Assembly (NCBI GenBank): GCA_003508835.1
Contig: PUFA01000003.1
Span: forward strand, 14,671,501 to 14,735,500
Length of the DNA stretch: 64,000 nt
Direction: 5' to 3'
DNA from: Eonycteris spelaea
Taxonomy: Eukaryota > Chordata > Mammalia > Chiroptera > Pteropodidae
The notes beneath the pieces are model-generated. The model was not told the DNA's origin, made no database searches, and saw only the letters and a program-made list of their open reading frames with translations. The first letter of the stretch is position 1; every line of letters starts with the position of its first letter. Positions 48,086 through 57,975 of this stretch are shown in pieces. A program made the translations under genes and the position numbers.

Positions 48086-48699
48086 TTGCTTTTGGGAGGA
48101 TGAAGATTTCCCACAGTTCTTGCAGTTAGGTGGTGCCAGTGACTACTGCTGGCCATGGGCTGTGAACACAGGTGTTCTAAGTCATTTTCTGGCCTCAGCT
48201 TTTAAGTGCTGGCACTTGACCTTCCATTTACTCAACTACGTAGGCTGTGTGATTTTAACAGGCAGGATGCAATAAGTGGCACCTGTGTTAACTTGGATCC
48301 CTGAATTGCTACATGGATGTTCTGTAAATGAGAAAAAAAAAAAAAAAGGGTTTGTTGCACTAAATGACTGAAATTTGTGTCTGTTTACTGCCTTATAATC
48401 TATCCCATCCAGATAATAAGGTTATTCACTGTTAGGTTGGATTGGTACTGAGAGGAACAGAAGCTAAAGAAATGGGATCCAAGATAGTTAGATTTAATGG
48501 AACCTTAGGACTGTGGTAAGTTGTACAATGTGGGGGTACAAGGCCTGGCATCTGGAAAGTTGGGGCAGACTACGCGAAAGAGTCAGAATATAAATGGGAT
48601 CCTCCCACCCCACCCCACCCCATGCAGATTACTTTGTCTCTTAATGACAGAAACTGCACGAATTTGTGTTCTTTCACGGAGGCAAGTGTCATTGGAGTT
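48086..48699. other. Unannotated sequence with short simple repeats
   Basis: An A run (about 48332-48347) and a (CCCCA)n stretch (48605-48621) are present. The plus frames 48063-48275 and 48521-48859 have no recognisable product. Confidence 0.5.
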
Positions 48700-49015
48700 G
48701 GTCTCTATATTAGTCTTCTCGGGCCGCCCACAGTTCTGGAAGCTGGGATCAAGGTGCATGAGGCCTGTCTCCCTGATTTGTGGCTGGTTGCCTTCTCACT
48801 GTGTCCTCATATGGCCTTTTCTGTGTGTGCATGTTCTTGGTTTTTCTTTTTCTTCTTAAAAGACACCAGTCCTGTGGGATTAAGCCCCCACTCTTAAGAC
48901 CTCATTTAACATTAATTATTTCCTTAAAGGTCCTATCATCAAATATAGTCACTTAGGGGCTCAGGGCTTAAACAAATGAATTTTAGGGGTATACAATTCA
49001 GTTCCTAACAGTCTT
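48700..49015 (-). mobile_element. MaLR solo LTR, MLT1-like
   Basis: The antisense order is tctatattagtcttctcggg, cacagttctggaagctggga, ttgccttctcactgtgtcctcatatggcc, acaccagtcctgtgggatta, gacctcatttaacattaatt and acaattcagttcctaacag. This is the MLT1 pattern. No internal retroviral sequence is present. The plus frames 48521-48897 run over it by chance. Confidence 0.82.
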
Positions 49016-50319
49016 TCTCTTCAATTGCTTCTTTGTATATTTATTGCAATTACCCTATTAAGGCTACATCACTGGTCTGGTTACCTCTGATCCTCTGTTA
49101 ATATTTGCAAACAGAAACTTGTTCAGACCTCCGTTTTGTCATTTTTGCTTTCATCTTTCTCGATTACTGTTGTTCTCTCCGGCCAACAGATCATGTTATT
49201 GTTGTCATCAAAATCATCACCACCATCATCAGTATCATCATTATAACATTTTTATGTTGCTAGGGTCCGCTAAGTTGATTATGCATCAATCAAGGCATCA
49301 TTCATTTGAATTTCCTGTTCCCCCTTCAGTTTGTTCATTTTCTCTGCCTCACAACTACCTATAACCATTTCTATCCTTCCATGGCATGAAAGTACCATTC
49401 CAGTTAAAGAAATGTACATCTGATCCTTTATGCATATCTTGCTCATTCCTAAATTTGCCCATTTACTCAAAATTACAATGTTCTCTTTTTGCTTCATTAC
49501 GATATGACCCTTAGTATCTTTGTTTATAAACTAAAAATGCTCGACTCTCTTTCCTCTAGGGATCTCTCTGTGACTTAGTGCATCATTAAATTAGGAGAGC
49601 TCAACAAAAGCTGCTGTTATGTCTGTGTACAAATTCTTCCCTCTGGGGTTGGTGTTGAAGATCTCTCAAGAGTTGATCCGATTGGGTCATTAAAATGGAT
49701 GAAATAACTATATTGACTGTTCAGTGGGCTGGTTATTTTAGTCATCTTAATGAGAGAATTAGATCGACCCCAAGGCACTCCAAATCCTTATTTGATGATT
49801 GACCTAAAGCAATCAATCTGGCTGTTTTCTTCTGTTGCTCTATATGAATCCTCCATACCATTCAACCAGTTTCACTCCCACAGTCCCTCTAAATATGAGC
49901 TCTACAAAACACACATGTGCGCATGACACTGGATGGTGGAGTGGTTCATAGGGTGAATTCTGACCTTGCACTTTACTACCTTTAGCGTCATTCCACTTAA
50001 TTGCTTTGAGCATGAATTTCCTGACAATTTCCTGTGTCAAGTGATGTGGCAAATGTGATCAATTTTGATATTTGTAAATTGGAGGTCTTACACAACTCTA
50101 AGGCTGCTTCTTGTCTTCATACCTTTGTTTGAGCTGTGTTTCCTGTTTGGAATGCCCTCCCATACTTTCTGCATGTCCAAATTCTACCCTTTGCCAGCAA
50201 CAACCTCAGCTCCTTCTGAAAATTGCCCTGGCTCCTCCATGATGGACTATGTACTATCTTTTCTGTCTGGTTGTATATCACCCTTATTGTCACATCTGAT
50301 ATTTGGATTTGGGGAATGT
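49016..50319. other. Unannotated sequence with an imperfect trinucleotide repeat
   Basis: An imperfect (ATC)n stretch lies at 49205-49245 and translates as a histidine run in the frame 49119-49364. This is repeat-driven. No exon recognised. Confidence 0.5.
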
Positions 50320-50475
50320 TAGAGCTGGGGAGGACTTTATATGTGCTCCTAGTTCTGACCCTACATTTTCAAAAGAGAAAACTGGGTCACAAACTGATCA
50401 ATGACTTTCCCAGGGGCACAGATTAGACAACCTCGAATAATAAGACTTTTCTTGGACTTAGGAATTCAGTACCAC
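50320..50475 (-). mobile_element. MIR-related SINE (tentative)
   Basis: The sequence gttagagctggggaggactt, then ccctacattttcaaaagaga, aaactgggtcacaaactgat and gactttcccaggggcacaga, resembles the antisense of a MIR-class SINE. The family is uncertain. Confidence 0.5.
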
Positions 50476-51889
50476 CTATTTTGGTAACCTTCATTAGGTA
50501 TCAATGAGAGAGAGGTGAAAAGACAGTTTTCACTGAAGAAGTGGGCCATGCCAAGTCTGTTGATGAGTTTTCGTTTTTTGTTTTTTCAGAAGAGGGAATA
50601 AATAATGACTCTTTTTTCTCATGAACCAATTGAGAATGAGACATAGGAGTCAGATAGATGGATATTATTGGTAAAGCTAGATTGAAGAATGCAGTGCAGA
50701 CTTATGGTCAAACCTCTCTCTTAAGACTTATGGTTAAACCTCTCTCTTAACAGCTTTCCTCACATGTAGATCTTGATATGACTGCTGTACCCCCTAAACA
50801 CATACTTGATCTCTGTAAAGGAGAATATGGGTATGCACAGCATCCCTTCCTCATCCCTGTGAGTCCTGGCAGTGGAGGCAGCAAGAGAAAGACCTCCCAA
50901 CACCTGCTAGGAAATAGATTTGGGCTATTGCCCATTTGAGCTCACCCTATGGTGGGTATGAGCAAAACAAATAGCTGTTACAGTTAGGCTGGCTTGTGAG
51001 ATATCCCAGGAGATGTTGAGGCTGCTCCACTCAGTACCTTTTCCTAACCTCACCCACAAAGTTGCACTTCAACCTCTTGGGAAGGGATGTACTTGAGGTG
51101 GGATTCTTTTTGTGATATCCTGAGGGTGTGGAAGTTGCTAATTTATTGGCTAAGAGAAACTCTGGGGGGAGGGCAGGCATGCCTGTTTGCCTCCTGTTCT
51201 GCTTGCAATTTTGCAGCCTCATACTTTTAGGCATCTACCAAGGCCGAAAATAATCTTGATTTTTCCATAGATGTCTGGACTGTACTCTGCCCCATCCAGA
51301 AGTGAGGCTTGAATGGCAATCTGTCTTTTTATTTGATGCTAAGGACTTTACAAAAGGCTTTATTTTTTTTTTTTCCAGGATATTATAGAGAAGGAAAATT
51401 ACATTTCCTGGCGGATATAGACTGATTTAGTTGCCTGTTTATCAGAACCTAATTAACTTAAGTGGAAGGGCCAGTTGGAAAGGTCACCATGGATTCTGGG
51501 TCCTGTAACTCTGCTCTTTCCCTAATCAGGTCCTAGTTCCGCAGTCATTGTTTTGTAAAACTATAGCTGATACTGCAAAGCCATCATTTCCCACCTGATG
51601 TTGCCTTCATCTGGGAAGCATGGAGTTTTATGTGTAGATGTTACAGTGAGAATCATTGGAACCTAGCTCATCCCAGCAGGACTTACTGATCCAGTCATTG
51701 GACTAGGATTTTGGGTCCTTGATATTGAAGGCTGGAAGAAAGATATCTAGGAACTAATGGGCACCCTTGTTGTTGTTATTGTTATTGTCATTATTTTGGA
51801 TAGCCAAAACCAACACTCTGGGGCAAAATTAGGGGAAGAACAGTATACTGTGAGGGGTGTGGTCAAGGGACCTGGTCCTATCAAAGCTC
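50476..51889. other. Unannotated sequence
   Basis: Contains the 26-bp tandem duplication at 50699-50750 and a T tract near 51362-51375. No exon recognised. A (TTG/TTA)n-like stretch lies at 51769-51795. Confidence 0.5.
50699..50750. repeat. 26-bp tandem duplication, two copies
   Basis: The units gacttatggtcaaacctctc-tcttaa (50699-50724) and gacttatggttaaacctctc-tcttaa (50725-50750) differ at a single position (c/t). Confidence 0.95.
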
Positions 51890-51986
51890 AACCAGAAGCT
51901 TGCTCTGAAACCTCAGGCAAGCCACTTCATCTCTGTGCTTTGTTAGACTATCTCTAAAATCCCTTCCAACCCTGAATTCTGTGAAT
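51890..51986 (+). mobile_element. MIR SINE (MIR3-like)
   Basis: Blocks aaacctcaggcaagccactt, catctctgtgctttgttaga and aatcccttccaaccctgaattctgtg match the 3' part of a MIR3-type element. Confidence 0.7.
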
Positions 51987-52459
51987 TTGCGGTCTTTGCC
52001 CTTGGGGACATGGCCATCTATGAAAGGAACAGGTATATGTGCATATGAACACTGAAAGCAATTCCACTTACAAACAGGATGGTGAAGAGGTTGCTTTTAA
52101 GCCTATGGGTTGCAGGGAGGTCTTGGACTTCTTTAGTAAATATTTCTGTTTACCCCACCCTGCCTTTCAGATGCTAATTAATTTCCATTTCCAGCAGTTC
52201 TTAGGCTTATTGCAATACAAGAGCTCACATGCATGGGATACAGGTCAGCTGGCCAAATGATATGCAAGAGAGAAACGTCTCACACTGGAGTATGAACTGG
52301 AGTTAGGAGGGCTAAGTTCAACAGTCACTAACTGCTTTTATTTCTTAGGAAAGACGAAATAGCAGCTACTTTTCTATGCTCTAGTGATCTACATCTGCTT
52401 TATGCTAAATATTTCATGTCAAAAGATGGAACTGTTGAACTAGTCATGACATTTAAATA
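51987..52459. other. Unannotated sequence
   Basis: Nothing recognised. Confidence 0.45.
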
Positions 52460-52615
52460 AACCCTGTTATTGTATTTTTAACTGTCAGAAACAGTGAGGT
52501 TAAATGCTTTGCCAGATGTCAAACTTGTAATTTATGGCAGAGTCAAGTTCTAATCCAGTTCTCTGCCCACTACACAAGTTAAGACTTATTATGCTTTTCT
52601 TCATGATACTGTCTG
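52460..52615 (-). mobile_element. MIR SINE
   Basis: The sequence gtgaggttaaatgctttgcc, then agatgtcaaacttgtaattt and agtcaagttctaatccagttctctgcccac, is antisense MIR. Confidence 0.72.
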
Positions 52616-52639
52616 CATCATCCATCCATCATCCACCTA

Positions 52640-52688
52640 TTTAGATATACACATATACCTGTATATGTGTGTGTACACACACACAGCG
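52640..52688. repeat. Mixed (TA)/(TG)/(CA) microsatellite
   Basis: The stretch gatatacacatatacctgtatatgtgtgtgtacacacacaca is self-complementary in places and directly abuts the left edge of the Tigger-like element. Confidence 0.85.
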
Positions 52689-52895
52689 TTGACGCTCAAA
52701 CAATGCGAGAGTTAGGAGTGCCAAAAGTGCACACAGTCAAAAATCTACCCGCAACTTAAATGGGCCCTTCTCATAACATAGATTCATAATTGCCAGTTGA
52801 CCTTTAAACAATATGGGTCTGAACTATGTGGCTCAATTGGAAAAAATTTTTCTGTATCAGTGGACCCATGCAGTACAAACTGCATGTCAAGAGTT
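52684..52895. mobile_element. Tigger-like (Tc1/mariner superfamily) non-autonomous element
   Basis: The left end gttgacgctcaaacaatgcg, then agagttaggagtgccaaaag and cacagtcaaaaatctacccg, matches a Tigger-type terminal region (gacccttgaacaacgtgggggttaggggcgcc). At 52794-52835 a second end appears (agttgacctttaaacaatat, gggtctgaactatgtgg). At 52845-52890 comes an opposing end (atcagtggacccatgcagta, caaactgcatgtcaagag). The internal transposase region is absent, so it is a MITE-like remnant. Microsatellites flank it on both sides. Confidence 0.65.
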
Positions 52896-53009
52896 TGTAT
52901 GTATGTGTGTGTGTATACACACACACACATACATACATGCATGCATATATATATATATTTATATATGTGTGTGTGTATATATACATATATATATACACAT
53001 ATATATATT
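52896..53009. repeat. Composite, palindromic microsatellite
   Basis: TGTA, TG, CA, CATA, CATG and TA units follow one another. The first 42 bases form a near-perfect palindrome centred on gtatac (left arm 52896-52915, right arm 52916-52937 with one extra CA unit). Six overlapping frames cross it on both strands and are artefacts of the repeat. Confidence 0.9.
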
Positions 53010-53044
53010 GCATTGGAAATTTTCTGAAACATGTATCTCTTATG

Positions 53045-53240
53045 GAAGTTTAAACCATCATTTATTGAATATTTACTTTATGCCAAACTATGCTAGCTTC
53101 TTGCATATATGTCATCAAGTACAACTGTCCACAGAACCTCTTTATAAGAATGCATTTTATTTATTTCCAGTATAGCTGTTCATAATCAAACTCCAGTCTA
53201 CTAAATACAAAGTCTTAATCCATGTTCTTAATCACTGTAT
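53045..53240 (-). mobile_element. MIR SINE (diverged)
   Basis: The sequence atcatttattgaatatttac, tttatgccaaactatgctagcttcttgcat, then aagtcttaatccatgttctt and aatcactgtatc, follows antisense MIR. Confidence 0.6.
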
Positions 53241-53251
53241 CACATGACCTG

Positions 53252-53322
53252 TCATTCATTTATTCAGTATTCAACACATGTTTATTACGTACTTATTTCA
53301 TGCCAGGCGTGGGTCCACTGTT
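53252..53322 (-). mobile_element. LINE-2 3' end fragment
   Basis: The stretch ttcatttattcagtattcaacacatgtttattacgtacttatttcatgccaggc is the antisense LINE-2 terminus. Confidence 0.65.
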
Positions 53323-53719
53323 AAAGGAAGAAAAATTCAAGTACCTTATAAGTTTAACTCTACCGAGGCCTCTTTGTTAGCAATACCTTTACTGGGAATT
53401 CTGAACAAAGATCACCTATGGCTGCTAGAGACCCTCCAATTGCAGTTGTACTTTTTAATGTTTTAAGCATGAGGCTTAGAGAACTATGTGACTATATAGA
53501 GGTTTATTTGCACTAATTTTTCGGTGGAAGGCTATGTGATTTATATAGAAACATGCAAGGCTCAGGTATTTCTGTCTTATAAAGATTCTATTTTGTAAGG
53601 ACCTAGGATTATGTCTTTATGACCACAAGTCATTCATTGACTAGTGAAATGGGAAAAGTTATTGAAAGTGGACAATTTGCCACAAAAATTGGCTCACTCC
53701 ACATTTTCCTCTCCCACAT
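53323..53719. other. Unannotated sequence
   Basis: Nothing recognised. Confidence 0.45.
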
Positions 53720-54370
53720 TTTGAAAAATATTCTATTATAGAAGTTTACAACATATACCAAAATAGACAGAATAGAATAATGAACCTTCCTGCATGTATC
53801 GCCTTGGCTCAGAATACATCAACTCATGGTCCATCTTGTTTCATCTATATCCCAACTTCTTTCAGAAGTCTTATCTTTTCTGTAAATATGTCATTATGCA
53901 TCTCTAAAATAGAATATTTTAAAAAACATAACCATACTTTTATTATCATATTAAAATAATTTAAAAGTTTCTTAATATCATTTAATAGACAATATTCAAA
54001 TTTCTAATGGTTTCATACATAATTTTTCTCCAATTTGTTTATTCAAATTAGCATCCAAATAAAGCCTGTGCATTGTTATCGATAGCTATATCTGATGAGT
54101 GCCTTTTAAATTTATAAGTTCTCCTCTCCCTTTTTCCTTCCCTTGCAGTTTATTTGCAGGAGGAATTGGGGCATTTGTCCAGTAGAATTTTCCACGGTCA
54201 AGCTTTTGCTGACTGTAACAGTGTGATGTCACTTCACCCTTCCTTCTGCTGTATTTCCTGAAATTGGTAGATGGATTTGGAGGAGGCTTGATCAAATTCA
54301 GGTTCTTTTTTTTTTTTTTTTTGTCAAATGAACTCATGTATGATTTCATGCTTTCTTCATCAAGAGCCAT
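53720..54370 (-). mobile_element. Old LINE-1 (L1ME-type) 3' region
   Basis: The antisense order is tctaaaatagaatattttaa and aaaacataaccatactttta, then ttcttaatatcatttaatag and tttgtttattcaaattagcatccaaataaag. It continues with cttcccttgcagtttatttg, cctgaaattggtagatggat and gcttgatcaaattcaggttc. This matches the 3' UTR of an ancient LINE-1 group. A T run at about 54305-54322 sits where the family has a T-rich patch. The minus frame 54086-54370 is chance. Confidence 0.78.
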
Positions 54371-55257
54371 TTACGGTCTGGCTGGCTCTTTATGTTGTCA
54401 GCAGCTATGGATGCTTATTGCCTTGATCCAGTAATTCACTAAGGGTTTCACAATGATCAATTCCTATATTGCCTTTTCATTTATCAGCTAGGGTACTTAG
54501 ATAAAGAGGAACTTTCTAAAACAGCTATTTGGTAGCCCAGTGGTTCAGTTTGTATAGAAAAGTCAACATAGATGCATAAATCTTTCTCTTTATTGACCAG
54601 TTTTCAAAATCATGATTCAAACTAGTATCATCATCTAATGGATTTCAGTTATCTTTATAAAAAATATATAATTATGATCTCATTGACTTAAACACGTATG
54701 TTTTGATCCATTCTAATTATTATCCTTATCGGAGATCACACTGTTATCAGTGGCCAGTGAGAAATTCTTTAGCCAGTTCCTCTGACCTTTTGACAGGTCT
54801 CTATTTGTTTTTGGAAACATTATTGCAGTTTTACATATGTGTGTGTGTGTGTGTGTTTGTATATATATACATATATATATATGTATATATAATGTATATA
54901 TATGTATATAGGCCTGTCTGACACATCTTTTGTTCCAGACCTAAATTTAACATCTTTCCTAGGATCCTTTGTCCCTTTAGAGGGAAATAGTATTTAGAGA
55001 CCATACCCTGGGTACTAAAGGCATTCATTGCTAGAAGGTTAGATTTTAATTTTAGGCCTTTTCTGGGAATATTTACCAAATATAAAATACAGGTTTCAAA
55101 TTCAAAGCTATTGGAATTTTACAGAACTTTTTCCATTTTACATCTGTAATCTCTTTTCTTTCATGTTAAGAATCCTTAGCTTTATTCCACATTATACCAA
55201 TAATAGTCTCAGTATAACGATATGACTATTGAAATAGATGAAGGTTTTTTATTTTGT
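54371..55257. other. Unannotated sequence with microsatellite
   Basis: Only the microsatellite at 54835-54912 was recognised. Confidence 0.45.
54835..54912. repeat. (TG)n(TA)n composite microsatellite
   Basis: About ten TG units are followed by interrupted TA/TG units with several self-complementary stretches. Frames crossing it on both strands are repeat-driven. Confidence 0.92.
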
Positions 55258-55385
55258 AGGTTCTTTTATTTTTATTTTTCAATTAAAGTTGACATTCAGT
55301 ATTTTATATTAGTTTCAGGTGTACAACATCGTGGTTAGGCATTTATATAATTTGTGAAGTGATCTCCCCAATTAGTCTTTAGGCT
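55258..55385 (-). mobile_element. LINE-1 3' end, laurasiatherian/bat-like
   Basis: The stretch tcaattaaagttgacattca, then gtattttatattagtttcag and gtgtacaacatcgtggttag, is the antisense 3' terminus of a LINE-1 lineage that I associate with laurasiatherian mammals, bats in particular. Only about 120 bases remain, which is extreme 5' truncation. Confidence 0.72.
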
Positions 55386-55439
55386 ACATCTCCATAGGGA
55401 CGTATGATAAAAATACTGCGTCTTAAAATCTTTTGGAAT

Positions 55440-56390
55440 ATTTTCTTTGTCACTATGATATACTCTGGATGTACACTTTGGCTCATTTATTTATATTTTC
55501 AATTTTTAGAGTTTGCTACATTTTAAATTTATTTTATTCATATATTGAATATACAGATCGTTGCAAAATCAAATCAACATAAAAATGTATTTAAAGGAGT
55601 TTGGCATCTTTCTCTGTTCTCTCCACCTGATTCTCTTTTATAGGTAACCACTTATTTTTAATATTAGGGATTTAAAAATTGTAAACATTATATACAGCAT
55701 ATATTTTCTTATTTTCTTAACAATATTACTTGGATATCACTGCATAGTAGCACATAGAGATCATTCTCATTCCTTTTCACAACTACAAAGTAGTCCTTAT
55801 GTGGCTAGATGTTTCCTGATTTATTCAAACAGCCTCCTACTGGTAGACATTCACCTGGTATCTCGTGTCTAGTTTTTTGTATTACAAGCAGCTCGAAAAT
55901 GAATATCATACTTTTTGTGTTTTTACCATTGAATTTTGGGATGGGTTCCTAGAATTGGAATTGCTCAGTCAAAAGGTAAATGCATCTTCTGCTAAATTCT
56001 CTTCTGTCATGTTTTTGCTATTTTTCATTCCCGTTAAAGATGTTTAAGAGTGCTTGTTTCCCCACAGCTTCACCTATAGAGTATGCTGTCAACTTTGGAT
56101 TTTTGCTAATCTGATAGATAAGAAATAATATCTCATCATGGTTTAAATTTGCATTTTTCTTATTGTGTGCAAGGTTGAGCATCTTTTTATATGGCTACGA
56201 GCTATTTGAATTTCTGTTTCTGTAGCTGTCTGATCATTTCTCCAGCCCATTTTCCTATAGGGCTGTTGGGCTGTAGAAGCTATTAACATATCAGGAACAT
56301 GAATCATTTTTATACTGTATAAATTGCAACTACATTTTCCCAGTTTGTCATTTATATTTTTGCCTTTTCACCACCCTCATTTTATCCCAT
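55440..56390 (-). mobile_element. Old LINE-1 (L1M type)
   Basis: The antisense order includes tttataggtaaccacttatt, ttcacaactacaaagtagtc, gttcctagaattggaattgc, gtcaactttggatttttgct and gcatttttcttattgtgtgc. It also has gagcatctttttatatggct and acattttcccagtttgtcat. It is an ancient, heavily mutated copy with no usable frame. Confidence 0.8.
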
Positions 56391-57659
56391 GACTTTCAGA
56401 AACTATCCCATTTAGCAAGCCTGACCAGAACTTCCTTTAGTTACCGGGGCTAAAATCGTAATAATCACAACAATAAAGTGGATTATTACCAAAACAAATT
56501 CTTGATCCCCTTTAGGTTCAGATTCAACAATATTGTAATATTTTATTTTTTTAAATCATGGATTTGGTTAGGTTTACTTAGAACTGCCTCATTGAAAACT
56601 CATTTAAACATTTTTTTTTTTTTAGTTCAGCTAAAGGTACAACTTAAAGAACATTTTTATATTTATTGAAAGTTTAGTAAATAACTCTTTTGGCTGGGTT
56701 TCATTTCTCTTGATGAGAATACATTTGTGTGACTCTAATTGAGTACACCATCCAACTCTTCTTTGAGAAGTTGATGTATAAACTGGGAATCATGATCCTA
56801 AATCTACCGAGCTCACAGGGCTTTGTGGTTATTTAATAACACCCAGATGAGAAAAAAACATTGAAAAGCATAAAGCATTTTAGGAACGCATCACGGACTA
56901 AAACTATGACCAAGAAGAGCTCAAATGTAGGAAATAATTTGTCAGTATTGACTAACTTAAAAATGATTGGATTTCTCTCATTTGCCAGTAACTTTCTCAA
57001 CCTGTCTTACCTAGGTGGTGTTTTCATCTCACCAAACTTTTATTCTACCTTTGTGCTTATATCCTGAATTTCCCTGGAAGAATAAGGAAAAAGAATGTGT
57101 GTGTTTGTGTGTACACATGTGTGTCTCTGGGAAGAATTCGGAAGTGTGTAGAATATTGGAGGAGTATGTAGTCTTCATCTGAATGATCTCATATGGCTTC
57201 AAAGCTGTAGTTGCCCTGCTGAGATTCTAACATAGAATAGGAAGGAAAAGGTGAAAGATGTCTGAAAACATTTTACACAAACCATGATTGAGGAAAGAAA
57301 TGCTACAGGCTACCAAAACAAACAAACAAAAAACAGCTATTGGCATCTCCTAAGTCCTAAGTCCTGAAGTCCTAAGAATTTTTTCTATGAACACATGATT
57401 TTAGTTTTTTCTCATCACCTTATAGAGTTGCCCTGCTTTATATGTAGATTGGTCCTGTTTCTACAACCACGTGTTAACATCCTCTATCAAAAAATTATTC
57501 TCTTTTCCAGAACCTATCATTTAGGACATAGGTTATATCTTTTCTTCCTCATAAACTTGCCTCCAATTAATTCAGTTCACCCTAATGTGTTTCTTCTATA
57601 CAACTGAGTTGTGTCATGGTTTCTAATTAAACTGCCTTGTGTAATACCAGACAAGTATG
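56391..57659. other. Unannotated sequence with simple repeats
   Basis: A T tract (56610-56623), a (TG)n-like stretch at 57096-57125 and a short (aaac)n stretch near 57318-57334 were seen. A heptamer-based repeat of tcctaag/gtcctaa units lies at 57347-57377. No exon recognised. Confidence 0.5.
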
Positions 57660-57835
57660 TGAAGTGAGAGGAAACTTCGGAGGTTATCAAATTTAAACCT
57701 CATTTCACTCATGGGGAAGCTGCAATCTAGAAAGCTGGAGTCTTCAGTGTACACATATTTCTAGCTTTGACAGAACTAGGAAAAGAATCAGGTCCCTCAT
57801 CCTAGCCCAAGGCTCCTTCTACTAAACCACTTATT
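57660..57835 (-). mobile_element. MIR-class SINE (diverged)
   Basis: The sequence aacctcatttcactcatggg, then gaagctgcaatctagaaagc and agaactaggaaaagaatcaggtccctcatcctagcccaaggctcc, fits antisense MIR. Confidence 0.6.
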
Positions 57836-57844
57836 CTCAACTCT

Positions 57845-57975
57845 TGCTCTGACAGAAACCTGCTGTGTGGCCTCAGGCAGTTGATGTGACCTCTCTCTTT
57901 GCCTTGTCTTTCTTGTTTAAAAAAAATGAGGCTGATATAAATCTTACTCCTTCCATCTCAGATATACTTTGTGGA
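57845..57975 (+). mobile_element. MIR SINE
   Basis: Sense blocks ctctgacagaaacctgctgtgtggcctcaggcagttgatgtgacctctc, then ttaaaaaaaatgaggctgatataaatc, match MIR. With the preceding antisense copy it forms an inverted pair. Confidence 0.72.

Noticed and set aside
49119..49364. Frame with a histidine-rich run
   Set aside because: The histidine run is an imperfect ATC trinucleotide repeat.
52784..53175. Several overlapping open frames on both strands
   Set aside because: They are produced by the TG/CA/TA microsatellite, which lacks stops in several phases. The peptides are low complexity.
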